Shown here in pieces: positions 7,475-16,368 of a stretch of DNA of 37,411 nucleotides. The DNA is taken from positions 1 through 37,411 of the forward strand of contig JAOZMZ010000011.1 of NCBI GenBank assembly GCA_029934055.1, written 5' to 3'. The notes under the pieces are model-generated. The model worked only from the letters and a program-made list of their open reading frames with translations, was not told the origin of the DNA and searched no databases. Position 1 is the first letter of the stretch; each line of letters starts with the position of its first letter. Source of the DNA: Kiritimatiellia bacterium (GTDB lineage: Bacteria > Verrucomicrobiota > Kiritimatiellia > B70-G9). Made by a program: the position numbers and the translations under genes.

Positions 7475-10400
7475 ATGTACATTGAAGGGATAGCATCGCA
7501 CCGGGTGGGTGTAGCTGCATCGGTTGGATTGTTTCTTTCCGTAATACTCGCATGGGTTCAACCTGCGTGGTCGGGGGAGGTTGGATTTGCCGAATATTAC
7601 GTGCTCGGTGACGAGGACGACCTGATTGAGGCGTACAAGGCGATACCCAATTCGCAGGTTCCGGCGTCGGCAGCGGGGTCGAACATAAACTCGCGGGTAT
7701 GCATCGTATCAAGTGTGGGGGGGACGCACGTATATCTCGATGAATGGGAAGATGGTTATGATTTTGATCCCAGCGATCCTTACAACACAGCGGATGCCAA
7801 GTGGGATGCTGCGGCGGGAGGACCCGGCGAAGCGGGCGATGCTCTTTCCAAGGGAGAGGTCCTGGTCCTGACGGAAACAAACAGATACGTCAGTGGAAGT
7901 GAGGGGGTTGACGGTGGGGATCGTATATATATTTCCGGGGCACCGGTTTCCGTGGTGCGGATAGTTTGGCCGGATGATCCGGGCAGTTACATTGCGGGGG
8001 CATGGGAGCTCTACCCGGAAATTGTGTGGCAAGACAAGTATACCGTACCGATAGGAGTGGATCTTACATATACGAATAGCTCCTATCCGTTTGAGTATAC
8101 ATTTTTGTTCATTGAAGCCGGACGCACAAATACGCGCATAGTAGTGACGGCTCCATCGGAAGGCGTGATCGTGGATACCAATCTTGCGGCTGGCGAGAAC
8201 ATTTATCTGACGAACGTGAATTCCGGCACGCATATTGCGGCGAGTGATCCGGTGTCGGGGGTTGCACGGCCGGTTCAGGCGGCGGTGATGAGTAGCGTTA
8301 ATGAGTATGTGGACACGCGATTTTTCACGCTTACGCCGGAGAATTTTTTGGGTACAGACTATTTGCTGCCAGCTCCCTCGCAGCAATTCATTCCAGGAGA
8401 ATTCAGCGGCACATCTACGAATGCTGCCTACATATTCGCGTTCGAGAGTAATACGACGGTAAACATCGTAACTTATCATACGAACGTACAGGTGCTGTTG
8501 ACGAACAGGTACGATGTTTACCGTTTCGAGTTGCCGTTCCTGCCATACGACCAGACATCGGGTTTTTACGGGACGGAGATATCGTCTGTGGACAGCACGA
8601 AGAAAATATGGGTTCTGGTCGCGGCCGATGATGATGATGACGTGGTTGATTGGGGGTATCAGGCGCTGAACATGGCGGAATTGAGTCAGGAGTATTTTTC
8701 TCCGTACGGTCCCGCGAACCCCGTTCACATAACACCCCAGTATGACAACACGACAGTCTGGATTGATTTTGACAACGACGGTACGAACGATAAGACGATC
8801 GTTCTTGATAAATTCGAAACCTACGAAATATATGATCCGGATCATGACGGGACGGGGGCGCGCTATTATTCAGACAAGCCGGTGGCGGTGGCATGGGGGC
8901 AGGACAACACCCAGCAGTCTCCGGGGGAACCGTTGCCCGACTATGATTACGGGTATACATTGTTGCCGCTATACTGGAGGGATCCGGTTCTGGGAATTCA
9001 GAAGAGCGCCGATCCAACTAACCTCCCCTCTGAAGGAGGGACCTCGGAATTTACACTGGTTGTATCTTCTTATACCAGCACGGTATACAACATAGATATC
9101 AGCGACAAGCTGCCGCCGGGATGGTCGTACGTGTCGAATTCCACCCTGATAGTATTCAGTGACGGAACTCCGAATATGACGAATGAGCCTTCCGGGGCGC
9201 CGGGGCCGGACCTTTCGTGGGATCTCGATCATGATCTGACGCCGACACAGACTATCACGTTAACGTTCAGCGCGTGCACGGTCAGCGGACAATACACTTA
9301 CGGCTGGCAGGTCAACGAAGCGGAGGCTTGGGGTTATAGCGTGGATGACGAGACCAACGTGAACGCACAGGCGTTTAATCCATCCGACTATTGTTTTGTG
9401 TACATTCCACAGACCGCGGTTCTGTCTGTCAGCAAGAGTTCCAGTGCCACTGGAACGGTTGATCCGGGGGACACGATCACTTATACGATAACGATAACGA
9501 ATATCGGATCGGCGCAGCAGACGGGCATCAGGGTACGGGACTATCTCCCGAGTGGGATGACATACGTCGCCAACAGCACGTGGGTGGCCTCGCCGGGGAC
9601 GGGCAGTAACACCGTGCGTGATGAGTTCAATACACAATCCTACACAAGCAACGATGGGACCACAGAATGGGCCAACGACTGGCAGGAAAGTGAGGGGGAC
9701 GGCCCCACTGCAGGGGACCTGCAAGTGCTGGCGGACGTTTCGAACTATCAACTGCGTTTTCGAGACGACAACCTATGGATCTATCGGTCGGCAGATCTTT
9801 CAGGGGCGACGGCGGCGGTGTTGAGCCTTCTGTATCGGAGGGACAGCCTTGACAATGCGAATGAATGGGTGGACTTGCTGATTTCCAGCAATGGGGCTGC
9901 GCCGTGGACCGTTCTCGATCAATATGCAGGTGCTGCCACGGACTCTTCTTACATTTACACGAATTATGACATAACAACTCACATCGGGACCAATACGACA
10001 ATTGCCTTTTGGAACAACAACCGTGGAATGGCGAATGGAGACCGGGTATGGTTTGACGACGTGGAGATTGCATATCTTTCGCCGCCAGGCACAGTGACGA
10101 ACGCCGGCGGTGCTCCTCCGATTCTTGCCGACGGCTACAGTCTCGGCCCAGGCGAAGTGATGGTGGTGACATTGCAGGCCACAGTGGATGACCCTGCAAC
10201 GGTGACACAACTAGTGAATACCGCCTATGTGCGCAGCGACCAGCAGGATCAGTTGGAAGCGTCTGTGACAAACGATGTTATAGCCGCAACGCTGGGTGAT
10301 TGGGTGTGGTATGATTCGAACACGAACGGTGTTCAAGATGCCGGAGAGACCGGGGGGGTGGAGGCTGTAACCGTCAGGCTGTATGACAGTACGAGTAACC

Positions 10401-13400
10401 TGATTGACAGTGTTCAGACGGACAGCGGGGGCTATTATGAATTCAACGGACTCGGCCCCGGTGACTATTTCCTGACATTTGAGCCGCCCACTAATTATTT
10501 CTTCAGTCCGCAGGATCAAGGGGGTGATGATGCACTTGACAGTGATGCGGACCCGACAAACGGGACTACGTCGGTTTTCAATTTGCTGCGTGGGACCAAC
10601 ATGGTCAGTCAGGACGCTGGTTTATATGTGCCGCCGGCGAGTATCGGAGACTATGCCTGGTTTGATGCCAACACGAATGGGCTGCAGGATGCCGGTGAGT
10701 CTGCAATGACAAACATCACTGTCCGGTTGTACGGCTCGCAGTCGAATTTGGTGGATAGCACGCAGACGGATTCGTCCGGTCATTACCTTTTCGAGGACGT
10801 GTTCCCCGGAGATTACTTTCTGGAATTCGAAAAACCGGTTGACTATACGTTTACTTTGCGTGACCAAGGTTCCGACGACGGTGTTGACAGCGACGTTTAC
10901 AAAATAACGCATCGCACGGCGACGTTCACCGTGTCCGCGCAGGAGGCGGCGACGAATTGGGATGCGGGGTACATTTTGCCGGTATCCGGCCTGAGGATAA
11001 CCAAGAGTTCTGACGCTGGCGTGGACTGTCTGTCGCCGGGTGATACGGTCGAATACACAATTTTGGTGGAAAACACGGGGACTGTTTCCCATTTGGTACA
11101 AATGGTCTACGATGAAGTGCCGGCCGGTGCGACGTACGTAAGTAACAGTACCCGAGTTGTCGGCTACGGTGTGGCCAGTAACACGGTTAGGGATGAGTTC
11201 AACACGGTCGCTTATGGCAACAACGACGGATCGACCGACTGGCTCGGGCCGTGGGTGGAGAATGATCCGTATGGGAATTCCGGTCCTGTGGGAGATTACG
11301 TGGGGGTAACTAATGGACGGCTACGAATACATTATGCTTATGTGGGGGACGAACGTGCTGAGCGGGCGGTAGATCTTTCGGGGTATACCAGTGCGGTCTT
11401 GAGCTTCGATTGGGAAACGGTAGGACTTGATGCCGGCGAGACGATTTCCACTCTCATTTCCACCGACGGGGTGAACTTCACGACCTTGGATACCTTCGGG
11501 GGAACGGCGAGCGGATGGACGAATTATGACATAACCGGTTACATTTCTCCAAGTACCACCGTACGTTTCGCAAATGAAAGTCAGAACTGGGAGGCGGGGG
11601 AGATGGTATTCTTTGACAACGTTGAGATCAGCATGTTGTCCGCCCCGGGTATCGTTACGAACGCCGGCGGCCCACCACCGGTGCTGGCGGAGGGTTATAC
11701 GGTGGATACCGGGCAGACCTTGACCGTGACGTTTCAGGTGACGGTTGACTCTCCGGGATCGGTAAGTGAACTTATCAATACAGGGTCTGTTGTGAGTGCT
11801 ACACATCCGGCGATTAGTGACGTTGTAACGGACTGTGTCGTTTATGCGGACCTAGCGCTCCAGAAGACGGCCACTGATACCGAGCCGTCGGAGGGAGAAA
11901 GCATCCAGTACATACTGACCCTTACCAACAACGGCCCCGACGATGGGACTAGCATACAGGTCAGTGATTCGCTGCCGTCCGGGGTCACTTATCATTCTCA
12001 TTCGAATGGGGTGTACAACGAGGTGACCGGGATATGGGACGTAGGCGATCTAGCGAGTGGCGTGTCGACTACGTTATATATTGTGGTGGGGGTGGATGAA
12101 GACACCGCCGGACAGGAGATCACCAATACCGCCAGCGTGAGTGCGCGTGATCTTTACGATCCTGTGGCATCCAACGATACTTCGAGTGTCGTGATATCAC
12201 CCGTACCGACCCTTGTAGTGATTTCGCATTTTGCTGCGAGTATTGTCAGCGGAAAAGTTGTTCTGGAGTGGGAGACAGCCTCGGAAGTGGGCACGCTGGG
12301 ATTTTACATATACCGATTTGAGAGCAACCATCTGGTCCGTGTGAATGACAAATTGCTTCCGGGTTTGCTCACGGCACCGCAGGGAGGGCGATATCGTTAT
12401 ATCGATGAGTCGGCATCACCGCGTGGTGTGCTTATTTACCGGATTTGTGAGGTCGGCGTGGACGGCGCGCGCCATTGGTACGGTCCGTTCCATGTAGAGC
12501 CGACGGCGACTGGCGAGACGCGGCTTATGGGCCGGCGTGGATTTGCCAAGAGCAAGCCGGGGTCTTGGGGCATGGACGAATATGACCGCAAGGCGAGGAC
12601 TTCGGGCCTGCGTGCACGGGCGCGGCGCCTGCAACATGCCGCACTTGTAGAAGGTATGGAAGAAAGCCGCCGGAGACTTTTCGGCAACTTATTGAAACTC
12701 GAAGTGGAAACCAACGGGATTTACTTTGTAAGCCGGGCTGAATTGGCCGAACGGTTTGCTCTCCCTGAATGGTACGTGGAGCAGATTTTGAGGTATCACT
12801 ACCTGGCGCTGAGCACTTGTGGTGATGCGGTGTCCTACTGGGTGCCGAGTGATGATTCGGGGCTGTTTTTCTACGGGGAGAAAGGGGACGGCCATTACTC
12901 AGATAAGAATGTCTACTGGCTGGGGTGGGGAGAAGGGCGCTTGATGGATGTCATGGATTGTGCCGGCGGCGGAGCAGGGTTTCAGCAGACGTATCGGGCT
13001 ACGCGACATTTTGAGGAAGATCGTTGGCCCTCGGTGGGCCTTTTCCATGATCCGGATGCGGATTTCTGGTTGTGGGATTTTGTGATTGCGGGGAGCCCGA
13101 GCGCGGGTTGCCGGGATTTCGTGGTGGATGTTCCCGCCCCAGCTGACGGTGGTGGGGATGCGCAGGTCAAGTTGCACTTCAAAGGGGCGTCTTCCACCAG
13201 GCACGATGCGGTTGTCAAGGTGAATGGGACGATAGTCGGGGAGGTTACGTGGGAGGGACTGTCCGAGCATGACGGATCGTGGTCATTTCCTCAGGGGGTG
13301 CTGGTGGCGGGTGACAATGTAATTGAGGTCGAGGGATTACTTGGAGATGGGGTGCCCTACAGTGTCTTTGCCGTTGATTCGATAGACTTGGAGTACGAGA

Positions 13401-14728
13401 GTCGCTGTTGTGCGCAGGGAGATGCCGTCGTATTGCCGGTGGTGGCCGGTATGGCGGTGAGGGTGACGGGCTTTTCTACCGATCGTGTGGCGGTGCTGGA
13501 GATCAGCGATCCCCGCGACCCGAAATGGGTAAAGGGGGCGGATCTAGAGAGTGATGGAGCCGGCGGCTGGGCGGTGATGCTGGAGCCAAGCAGCGGAGCG
13601 CACCGTTGCCTTGTAGCCGGCGAGGGAGCTTGGATGGCTCCCGTCTGTGTTCCGGCCGGTGACTATGAGAGCCTGTTGGAAAGCGAAGGCGCAGATTATG
13701 TGATTATCACTGTTCCGGAACTGGAGGATTCGGCCGAGTTGCTGGCGCAATATCGTCGCAGCCAGGGATGGGCACCGTTGGTAGCAGAGATCGAGGCGGT
13801 CTACGACGCGTTCAACTATGGGAATCCCAGCCCGGAGGCCATACGCAGGTTCCTTGACTATGCCTATACATATTGGAGCCGGCCGCCGGTGTGTGTTCTT
13901 TTGATGGGGAAGGGCACGTATGATTACCGGGATATTCAGGGATACGGAGACAATCTCATTCCGGTGAAGCTGGTGGGGACCGCACACGGGCTTTTCGCCG
14001 CAGACAATTGGTACGGTGACGTGGTGGGGGACGACGATGTTCCGGAGATGGCGATTGGGCGCCTTCCGGTGTTGAATCCATCAGAAGTTACGGATTACGT
14101 TGACAAGGTCGTCGCATATGAGGGGGGCGATGGCGATTGGACCAGGTCTGTAATACTGGCGGCGGATAATGGGGATGACGGCGGCAATTTCACGGCCGAC
14201 AGCGAGAGCATGGCCGGGCTGATACCGTCGGGGTACTCATTGACGCGTTCGTACCTGGATTGGATGGATATTGACACGGCGCGCACGGTGCTGCTGGACG
14301 CGCTCGATGGGGGGGCGGGATTGCTGAATTACATGGGCCACGGCGGCTTGGACCGCATGGCACAAGAAGGGTTGCTGACGAAGGACGATGTGGGGGCCAT
14401 GCACAATGCCGGGAAGACGCCTTTTGTCATCGGAATAACGTGTGTGATCGGGCGTTATGAGTTGCCGGGCTACGATTCTCTGGCGGAGACCCTGGTCATA
14501 TGTCCGCAAGGCGGGGCTGCAGCTGTGTGGTCACCGAGTGGTATGTCGATGCACAACGCCGCCAGGATACTTGATGACGCCTTTCTACGCGCGCATTACA
14601 TTAGCGGTGCAGATTCGGCGGGGGACTGCATCCTGCAGGCCCTGGAGCATTTTCGTGATACAAGTGAGGCTGAGTATCTGTTGCAGATTTACAACTTGTT
14701 GGGTGATCCGGCATTATTGCTGAAGTAG
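7475..14728 (+). CDS. Giant exported DUF11/SdrD_B protein with C-terminal gingipain-like C25 protease
   Basis: This 2417-aa protein begins with a signal peptide (about residues 10-33). Residues about 35-500 resemble an IgGFc-binding-type N-terminal domain (YYSDKPVAVAWGQD near the end). Four DUF11 beta-sandwiches start near 504, 649, 1173 and 1459. The second and third are each interrupted by a jellyroll-like insert beginning NTVRDEFNT (about 712-870 and 1236-1390). Two SdrD_B domains start near 938 and 1055 (GDWVWYDSNTNGVQDAGE; GDYAWFDANTNGLQDAGE). An FN3-like domain (about 1582-1675) and a pre-protease region follow. The last 340 residues are a peptidase C25 domain with the predicted dyad His2289 (NYMGHGG) and Cys2323 (GITCVIG). 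The 34-residue spacing is close to that of gingipain R. No C-terminal sorting signal follows. Only nine bases separate it from the PqqD gene, so it probably heads that operon. Confidence 0.92.
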   Translation: MYIEGIASHRVGVAASVGLFLSVILAWVQPAWSGEVGFAEYYVLGDEDDLIEAYKAIPNSQVPASAAGSNINSRVCIVSSVGGTHVYLDEWEDGYDFDPSDPYNTADAKWDAAAGGPGEAGDALSKGEVLVLTETNRYVSGSEGVDGGDRIYISGAPVSVVRIVWPDDPGSYIAGAWELYPEIVWQDKYTVPIGVDLTYTNSSYPFEYTFLFIEAGRTNTRIVVTAPSEGVIVDTNLAAGENIYLTNVNSGTHIAASDPVSGVARPVQAAVMSSVNEYVDTRFFTLTPENFLGTDYLLPAPSQQFIPGEFSGTSTNAAYIFAFESNTTVNIVTYHTNVQVLLTNRYDVYRFELPFLPYDQTSGFYGTEISSVDSTKKIWVLVAADDDDDVVDWGYQALNMAELSQEYFSPYGPANPVHITPQYDNTTVWIDFDNDGTNDKTIVLDKFETYEIYDPDHDGTGARYYSDKPVAVAWGQDNTQQSPGEPLPDYDYGYTLLPLYWRDPVLGIQKSADPTNLPSEGGTSEFTLVVSSYTSTVYNIDISDKLPPGWSYVSNSTLIVFSDGTPNMTNEPSGAPGPDLSWDLDHDLTPTQTITLTFSACTVSGQYTYGWQVNEAEAWGYSVDDETNVNAQAFNPSDYCFVYIPQTAVLSVSKSSSATGTVDPGDTITYTITITNIGSAQQTGIRVRDYLPSGMTYVANSTWVASPGTGSNTVRDEFNTQSYTSNDGTTEWANDWQESEGDGPTAGDLQVLADVSNYQLRFRDDNLWIYRSADLSGATAAVLSLLYRRDSLDNANEWVDLLISSNGAAPWTVLDQYAGAATDSSYIYTNYDITTHIGTNTTIAFWNNNRGMANGDRVWFDDVEIAYLSPPGTVTNAGGAPPILADGYSLGPGEVMVVTLQATVDDPATVTQLVNTAYVRSDQQDQLEASVTNDVIAATLGDWVWYDSNTNGVQDAGETGGVEAVTVRLYDSTSNLIDSVQTDSGGYYEFNGLGPGDYFLTFEPPTNYFFSPQDQGGDDALDSDADPTNGTTSVFNLLRGTNMVSQDAGLYVPPASIGDYAWFDANTNGLQDAGESAMTNITVRLYGSQSNLVDSTQTDSSGHYLFEDVFPGDYFLEFEKPVDYTFTLRDQGSDDGVDSDVYKITHRTATFTVSAQEAATNWDAGYILPVSGLRITKSSDAGVDCLSPGDTVEYTILVENTGTVSHLVQMVYDEVPAGATYVSNSTRVVGYGVASNTVRDEFNTVAYGNNDGSTDWLGPWVENDPYGNSGPVGDYVGVTNGRLRIHYAYVGDERAERAVDLSGYTSAVLSFDWETVGLDAGETISTLISTDGVNFTTLDTFGGTASGWTNYDITGYISPSTTVRFANESQNWEAGEMVFFDNVEISMLSAPGIVTNAGGPPPVLAEGYTVDTGQTLTVTFQVTVDSPGSVSELINTGSVVSATHPAISDVVTDCVVYADLALQKTATDTEPSEGESIQYILTLTNNGPDDGTSIQVSDSLPSGVTYHSHSNGVYNEVTGIWDVGDLASGVSTTLYIVVGVDEDTAGQEITNTASVSARDLYDPVASNDTSSVVISPVPTLVVISHFAASIVSGKVVLEWETASEVGTLGFYIYRFESNHLVRVNDKLLPGLLTAPQGGRYRYIDESASPRGVLIYRICEVGVDGARHWYGPFHVEPTATGETRLMGRRGFAKSKPGSWGMDEYDRKARTSGLRARARRLQHAALVEGMEESRRRLFGNLLKLEVETNGIYFVSRAELAERFALPEWYVEQILRYHYLALSTCGDAVSYWVPSDDSGLFFYGEKGDGHYSDKNVYWLGWGEGRLMDVMDCAGGGAGFQQTYRATRHFEEDRWPSVGLFHDPDADFWLWDFVIAGSPSAGCRDFVVDVPAPADGGGDAQVKLHFKGASSTRHDAVVKVNGTIVGEVTWEGLSEHDGSWSFPQGVLVAGDNVIEVEGLLGDGVPYSVFAVDSIDLEYESRCCAQGDAVVLPVVAGMAVRVTGFSTDRVAVLEISDPRDPKWVKGADLESDGAGGWAVMLEPSSGAHRCLVAGEGAWMAPVCVPAGDYESLLESEGADYVIITVPELEDSAELLAQYRRSQGWAPLVAEIEAVYDAFNYGNPSPEAIRRFLDYAYTYWSRPPVCVLLMGKGTYDYRDIQGYGDNLIPVKLVGTAHGLFAADNWYGDVVGDDDVPEMAIGRLPVLNPSEVTDYVDKVVAYEGGDGDWTRSVILAADNGDDGGNFTADSESMAGLIPSGYSLTRSYLDWMDIDTARTVLLDALDGGAGLLNYMGHGGLDRMAQEGLLTKDDVGAMHNAGKTPFVIGITCVIGRYELPGYDSLAETLVICPQGGAAAVWSPSGMSMHNAARILDDAFLRAHYISGADSAGDCILQALEHFRDTSEAEYLLQIYNLLGDPALLLK

Positions 14729-14737
14729 GGGTTTGGT

Positions 14738-15031
14738 ATGGATACCGGTATGAATACTCGTTATCAGCGGAGGCAGGAAATCGTAGCGCGAAAGATTTGT
14801 GACGAGACAATTCTCGTTCCCTCGTCGGGAAGTGCAGCGGAATTGTTGCGTTTATTCGTATTGAACCCGGTTGCTGAATATCTTTGGGAGAAATTGCGCG
14901 AGCCTCGAACCCTGGAGGAGCTCGTACATGACCTGCTGGAGAATTTTGATGTCGATCCGGTGACTGCGAGAGGAGACGTGCGCGGTTTCGTAACGACGCT
15001 ATGTCGGAATTCTTTGGCGGAAGAAGTGTAA
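14738..15031 (+). CDS. PqqD-family peptide chaperone (RiPP recognition element)
   Basis: This 97-aa protein matches the PqqD fold pattern: ARKICDETILVP, LFVLNPVAEYLWEKL and a C-terminal helix pair (TLEELVHDLLENFDVD, ARGDVRGFVTTLC). In RiPP pathways such proteins bind the precursor leader and deliver it to the modifying enzyme. Its stop overlaps the next start as TAATG, indicating translational coupling to the radical SAM gene. It begins at ATG 14738 with AGGGG upstream; ATG 14750 is an alternative. A standalone chaperone next to a radical SAM/SPASM gene and a small Cys peptide strongly suggests a peptide-maturation locus. PqqD-like proteins also occur with HprK-related kinases near exopolysaccharide genes, as here. 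Confidence 0.88.
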   Translation: MDTGMNTRYQRRQEIVARKICDETILVPSSGSAAELLRLFVLNPVAEYLWEKLREPRTLEELVHDLLENFDVDPVTARGDVRGFVTTLCRNSLAEEV

Positions 15032-16137
15032 TGAACGTGGCCGAGGCGCCCGGATGTAGCGGGTACGAATCATCCGGTGAGACGTTTGTTGATACCGAAT
15101 GGTATCGAGAATTCCGCAGCCGTGCGGCTGCGGCACGGGTGCCGGTATCCGGAATGATCGAATTGACGAGGCGCTGCAACCTGAGATGCGGGCACTGCTA
15201 TCATCGTGATCATGTCCCTGTGAGGGAAATGGACACGGCCCTGATCCTGAAGGTCCTTTCCGAGGCGGCTGAGATGGGCTGTCTCTATATGACTTTCACA
15301 GGCGGGGAGCCCTTCCTTAGAGAGGATTTTGACGTTATCTATCGTACTGCCCGTAGGCTTGGTATGGTAGTGAGCGTATTTTCGAATCTGACTTGTCTCA
15401 GCGAGGATCTGGCCGAGCTTTTTTCAGAAATGCCGCCGCGCGTGGTCGAGGGGAGCATTTATGCGGTGCGCGCCGCGGAGCACGACGCCGTCACCGGTGT
15501 TGCCGGATCCTTTGATGCTCTACTGCAGGGAATAAAGCTTTTGCAGCGACATGGCGTCCGGGTTGCTCTCAAGACGATGATTATGCCGTCGACGGGGGAG
15601 CGGATCGCCGAGATTGAGCGGCTGGCGCAGGATCTCGGTGTGTCTTTTCGTGTCGATCCGTATGTCTTTCCCCGTTTTCACGGAGAGCGTGGGGAGCACC
15701 ATCGTTTCCACATGGATCCGAAAGATGCCGTGCGGATAGAACTGGCTTCGGGATATCGGCGCAGTCAGTGGCTGGATTATGCCCGCAGACGGGTGCGTCT
15801 GGATCCGGGGCGGAGATTGTTCCAGTGTGGAGCCGGTACGACGGGTTTTTTTGTTGATGCGTCCGGCCGTCTTTCGCCGTGCCTGATGACGACCAGATAC
15901 CGCTATGATCTTGCAGGCAGGTCTTTTGCAGAGGTGTGGCACGCTGAAATAGCCGCGGCGGTCGCCCAACCGGCTTCTCCGGACTACGTGTGTGCAGATT
16001 GCAGTTTGCGGGCGTATTGCACCGGTTGTGCGGCGGTGAATTATCTGGAAACCGGGGACGAAAACTCGCCCGATTCGTATGTATGTGCACTAGCGCAATG
16101 CCGTCGAGATGTGTTAGATTCAATGGTGAGAGTGTAG
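15031..16137 (+). CDS. Radical SAM/SPASM peptide maturase
   Basis: The enzyme is 368 aa from ATG 15031, which overlaps the PqqD stop (TAATG) and is preceded by GGAAGAAG; the tracked ORF starts 30 nt earlier without such support. The [4Fe-4S]-SAM motif CNLRCGHC gives Cys49, Cys53 and Cys56, and the SAM-binding GGEP lies at 91-94. A C-terminal SPASM domain has cysteines at 266, 284, 321, 324, 330, 333, 352 and 357 (C-x2-C-x5-C-x2-C core), enough for two auxiliary clusters. Such enzymes install thioether, C-C or epimerised residues in ribosomal peptides; which chemistry applies here cannot be read from sequence. The adjacent 62-aa Cys peptide is the obvious candidate substrate. Confidence 0.93.
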   Translation: MNVAEAPGCSGYESSGETFVDTEWYREFRSRAAAARVPVSGMIELTRRCNLRCGHCYHRDHVPVREMDTALILKVLSEAAEMGCLYMTFTGGEPFLREDFDVIYRTARRLGMVVSVFSNLTCLSEDLAELFSEMPPRVVEGSIYAVRAAEHDAVTGVAGSFDALLQGIKLLQRHGVRVALKTMIMPSTGERIAEIERLAQDLGVSFRVDPYVFPRFHGERGEHHRFHMDPKDAVRIELASGYRRSQWLDYARRRVRLDPGRRLFQCGAGTTGFFVDASGRLSPCLMTTRYRYDLAGRSFAEVWHAEIAAAVAQPASPDYVCADCSLRAYCTGCAAVNYLETGDENSPDSYVCALAQCRRDVLDSMVRV

Positions 16138-16152
16138 GTGAGGCTAGGTTTC

Positions 16153-16341
16153 ATGGCATACAACAGTAAAAAGAGACAGTCCGGCGTTGACAAGCGCAAG
16201 GAGTATCAGCGGCCGGAGGTGAAAATAATCGAGCTCAAGGCCGAGGAGACTCTTGCGGTCGGGTGCAAGTTGGCGGATGGCGGCAGTGCCAGTGGTGGTT
16301 TTACCTGCGTTTCGAATGCCTGTGCCGAGCCGGGATCATAA
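16153..16341 (+). CDS. Candidate RiPP precursor peptide (62 aa, three Cys)
   Basis: The ATG at 16153 has AGGTGAGG upstream; the tracked GTG at 16138 would add five residues. The peptide has a basic N-terminus, a leader-like segment YQRPEVKIIELKAEETLAVGC (residues 18-38) and a small-residue, Gly/Ser/Ala-rich tail with Cys38, Cys52 and Cys57 (LADGGSASGGFTCVSNACAE). The 'YxxPxVxxxxLxxEExL..GC' layout resembles leaders I know from radical SAM-associated peptides. The GG pairs at 43-44 and 48-49 are possible cleavage sites. It lies 15 nt after the radical SAM gene and before the HprK-like gene. No signal peptide is present. The product and modification are unknown. It could instead be a small regulatory or accessory protein. 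Confidence 0.78.
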   Translation: MAYNSKKRQSGVDKRKEYQRPEVKIIELKAEETLAVGCKLADGGSASGGFTCVSNACAEPGS

Positions 16342-16368
16342 TCGGCGAAACTCGGCCGGTATGAGGTC

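Noticed and set aside
7709-8845. 378-aa minus-strand ORF
   Set aside because: It is antisense to the giant gene; the composition (Arg/Ile/His rich) is typical of a GC-rich shadow frame.
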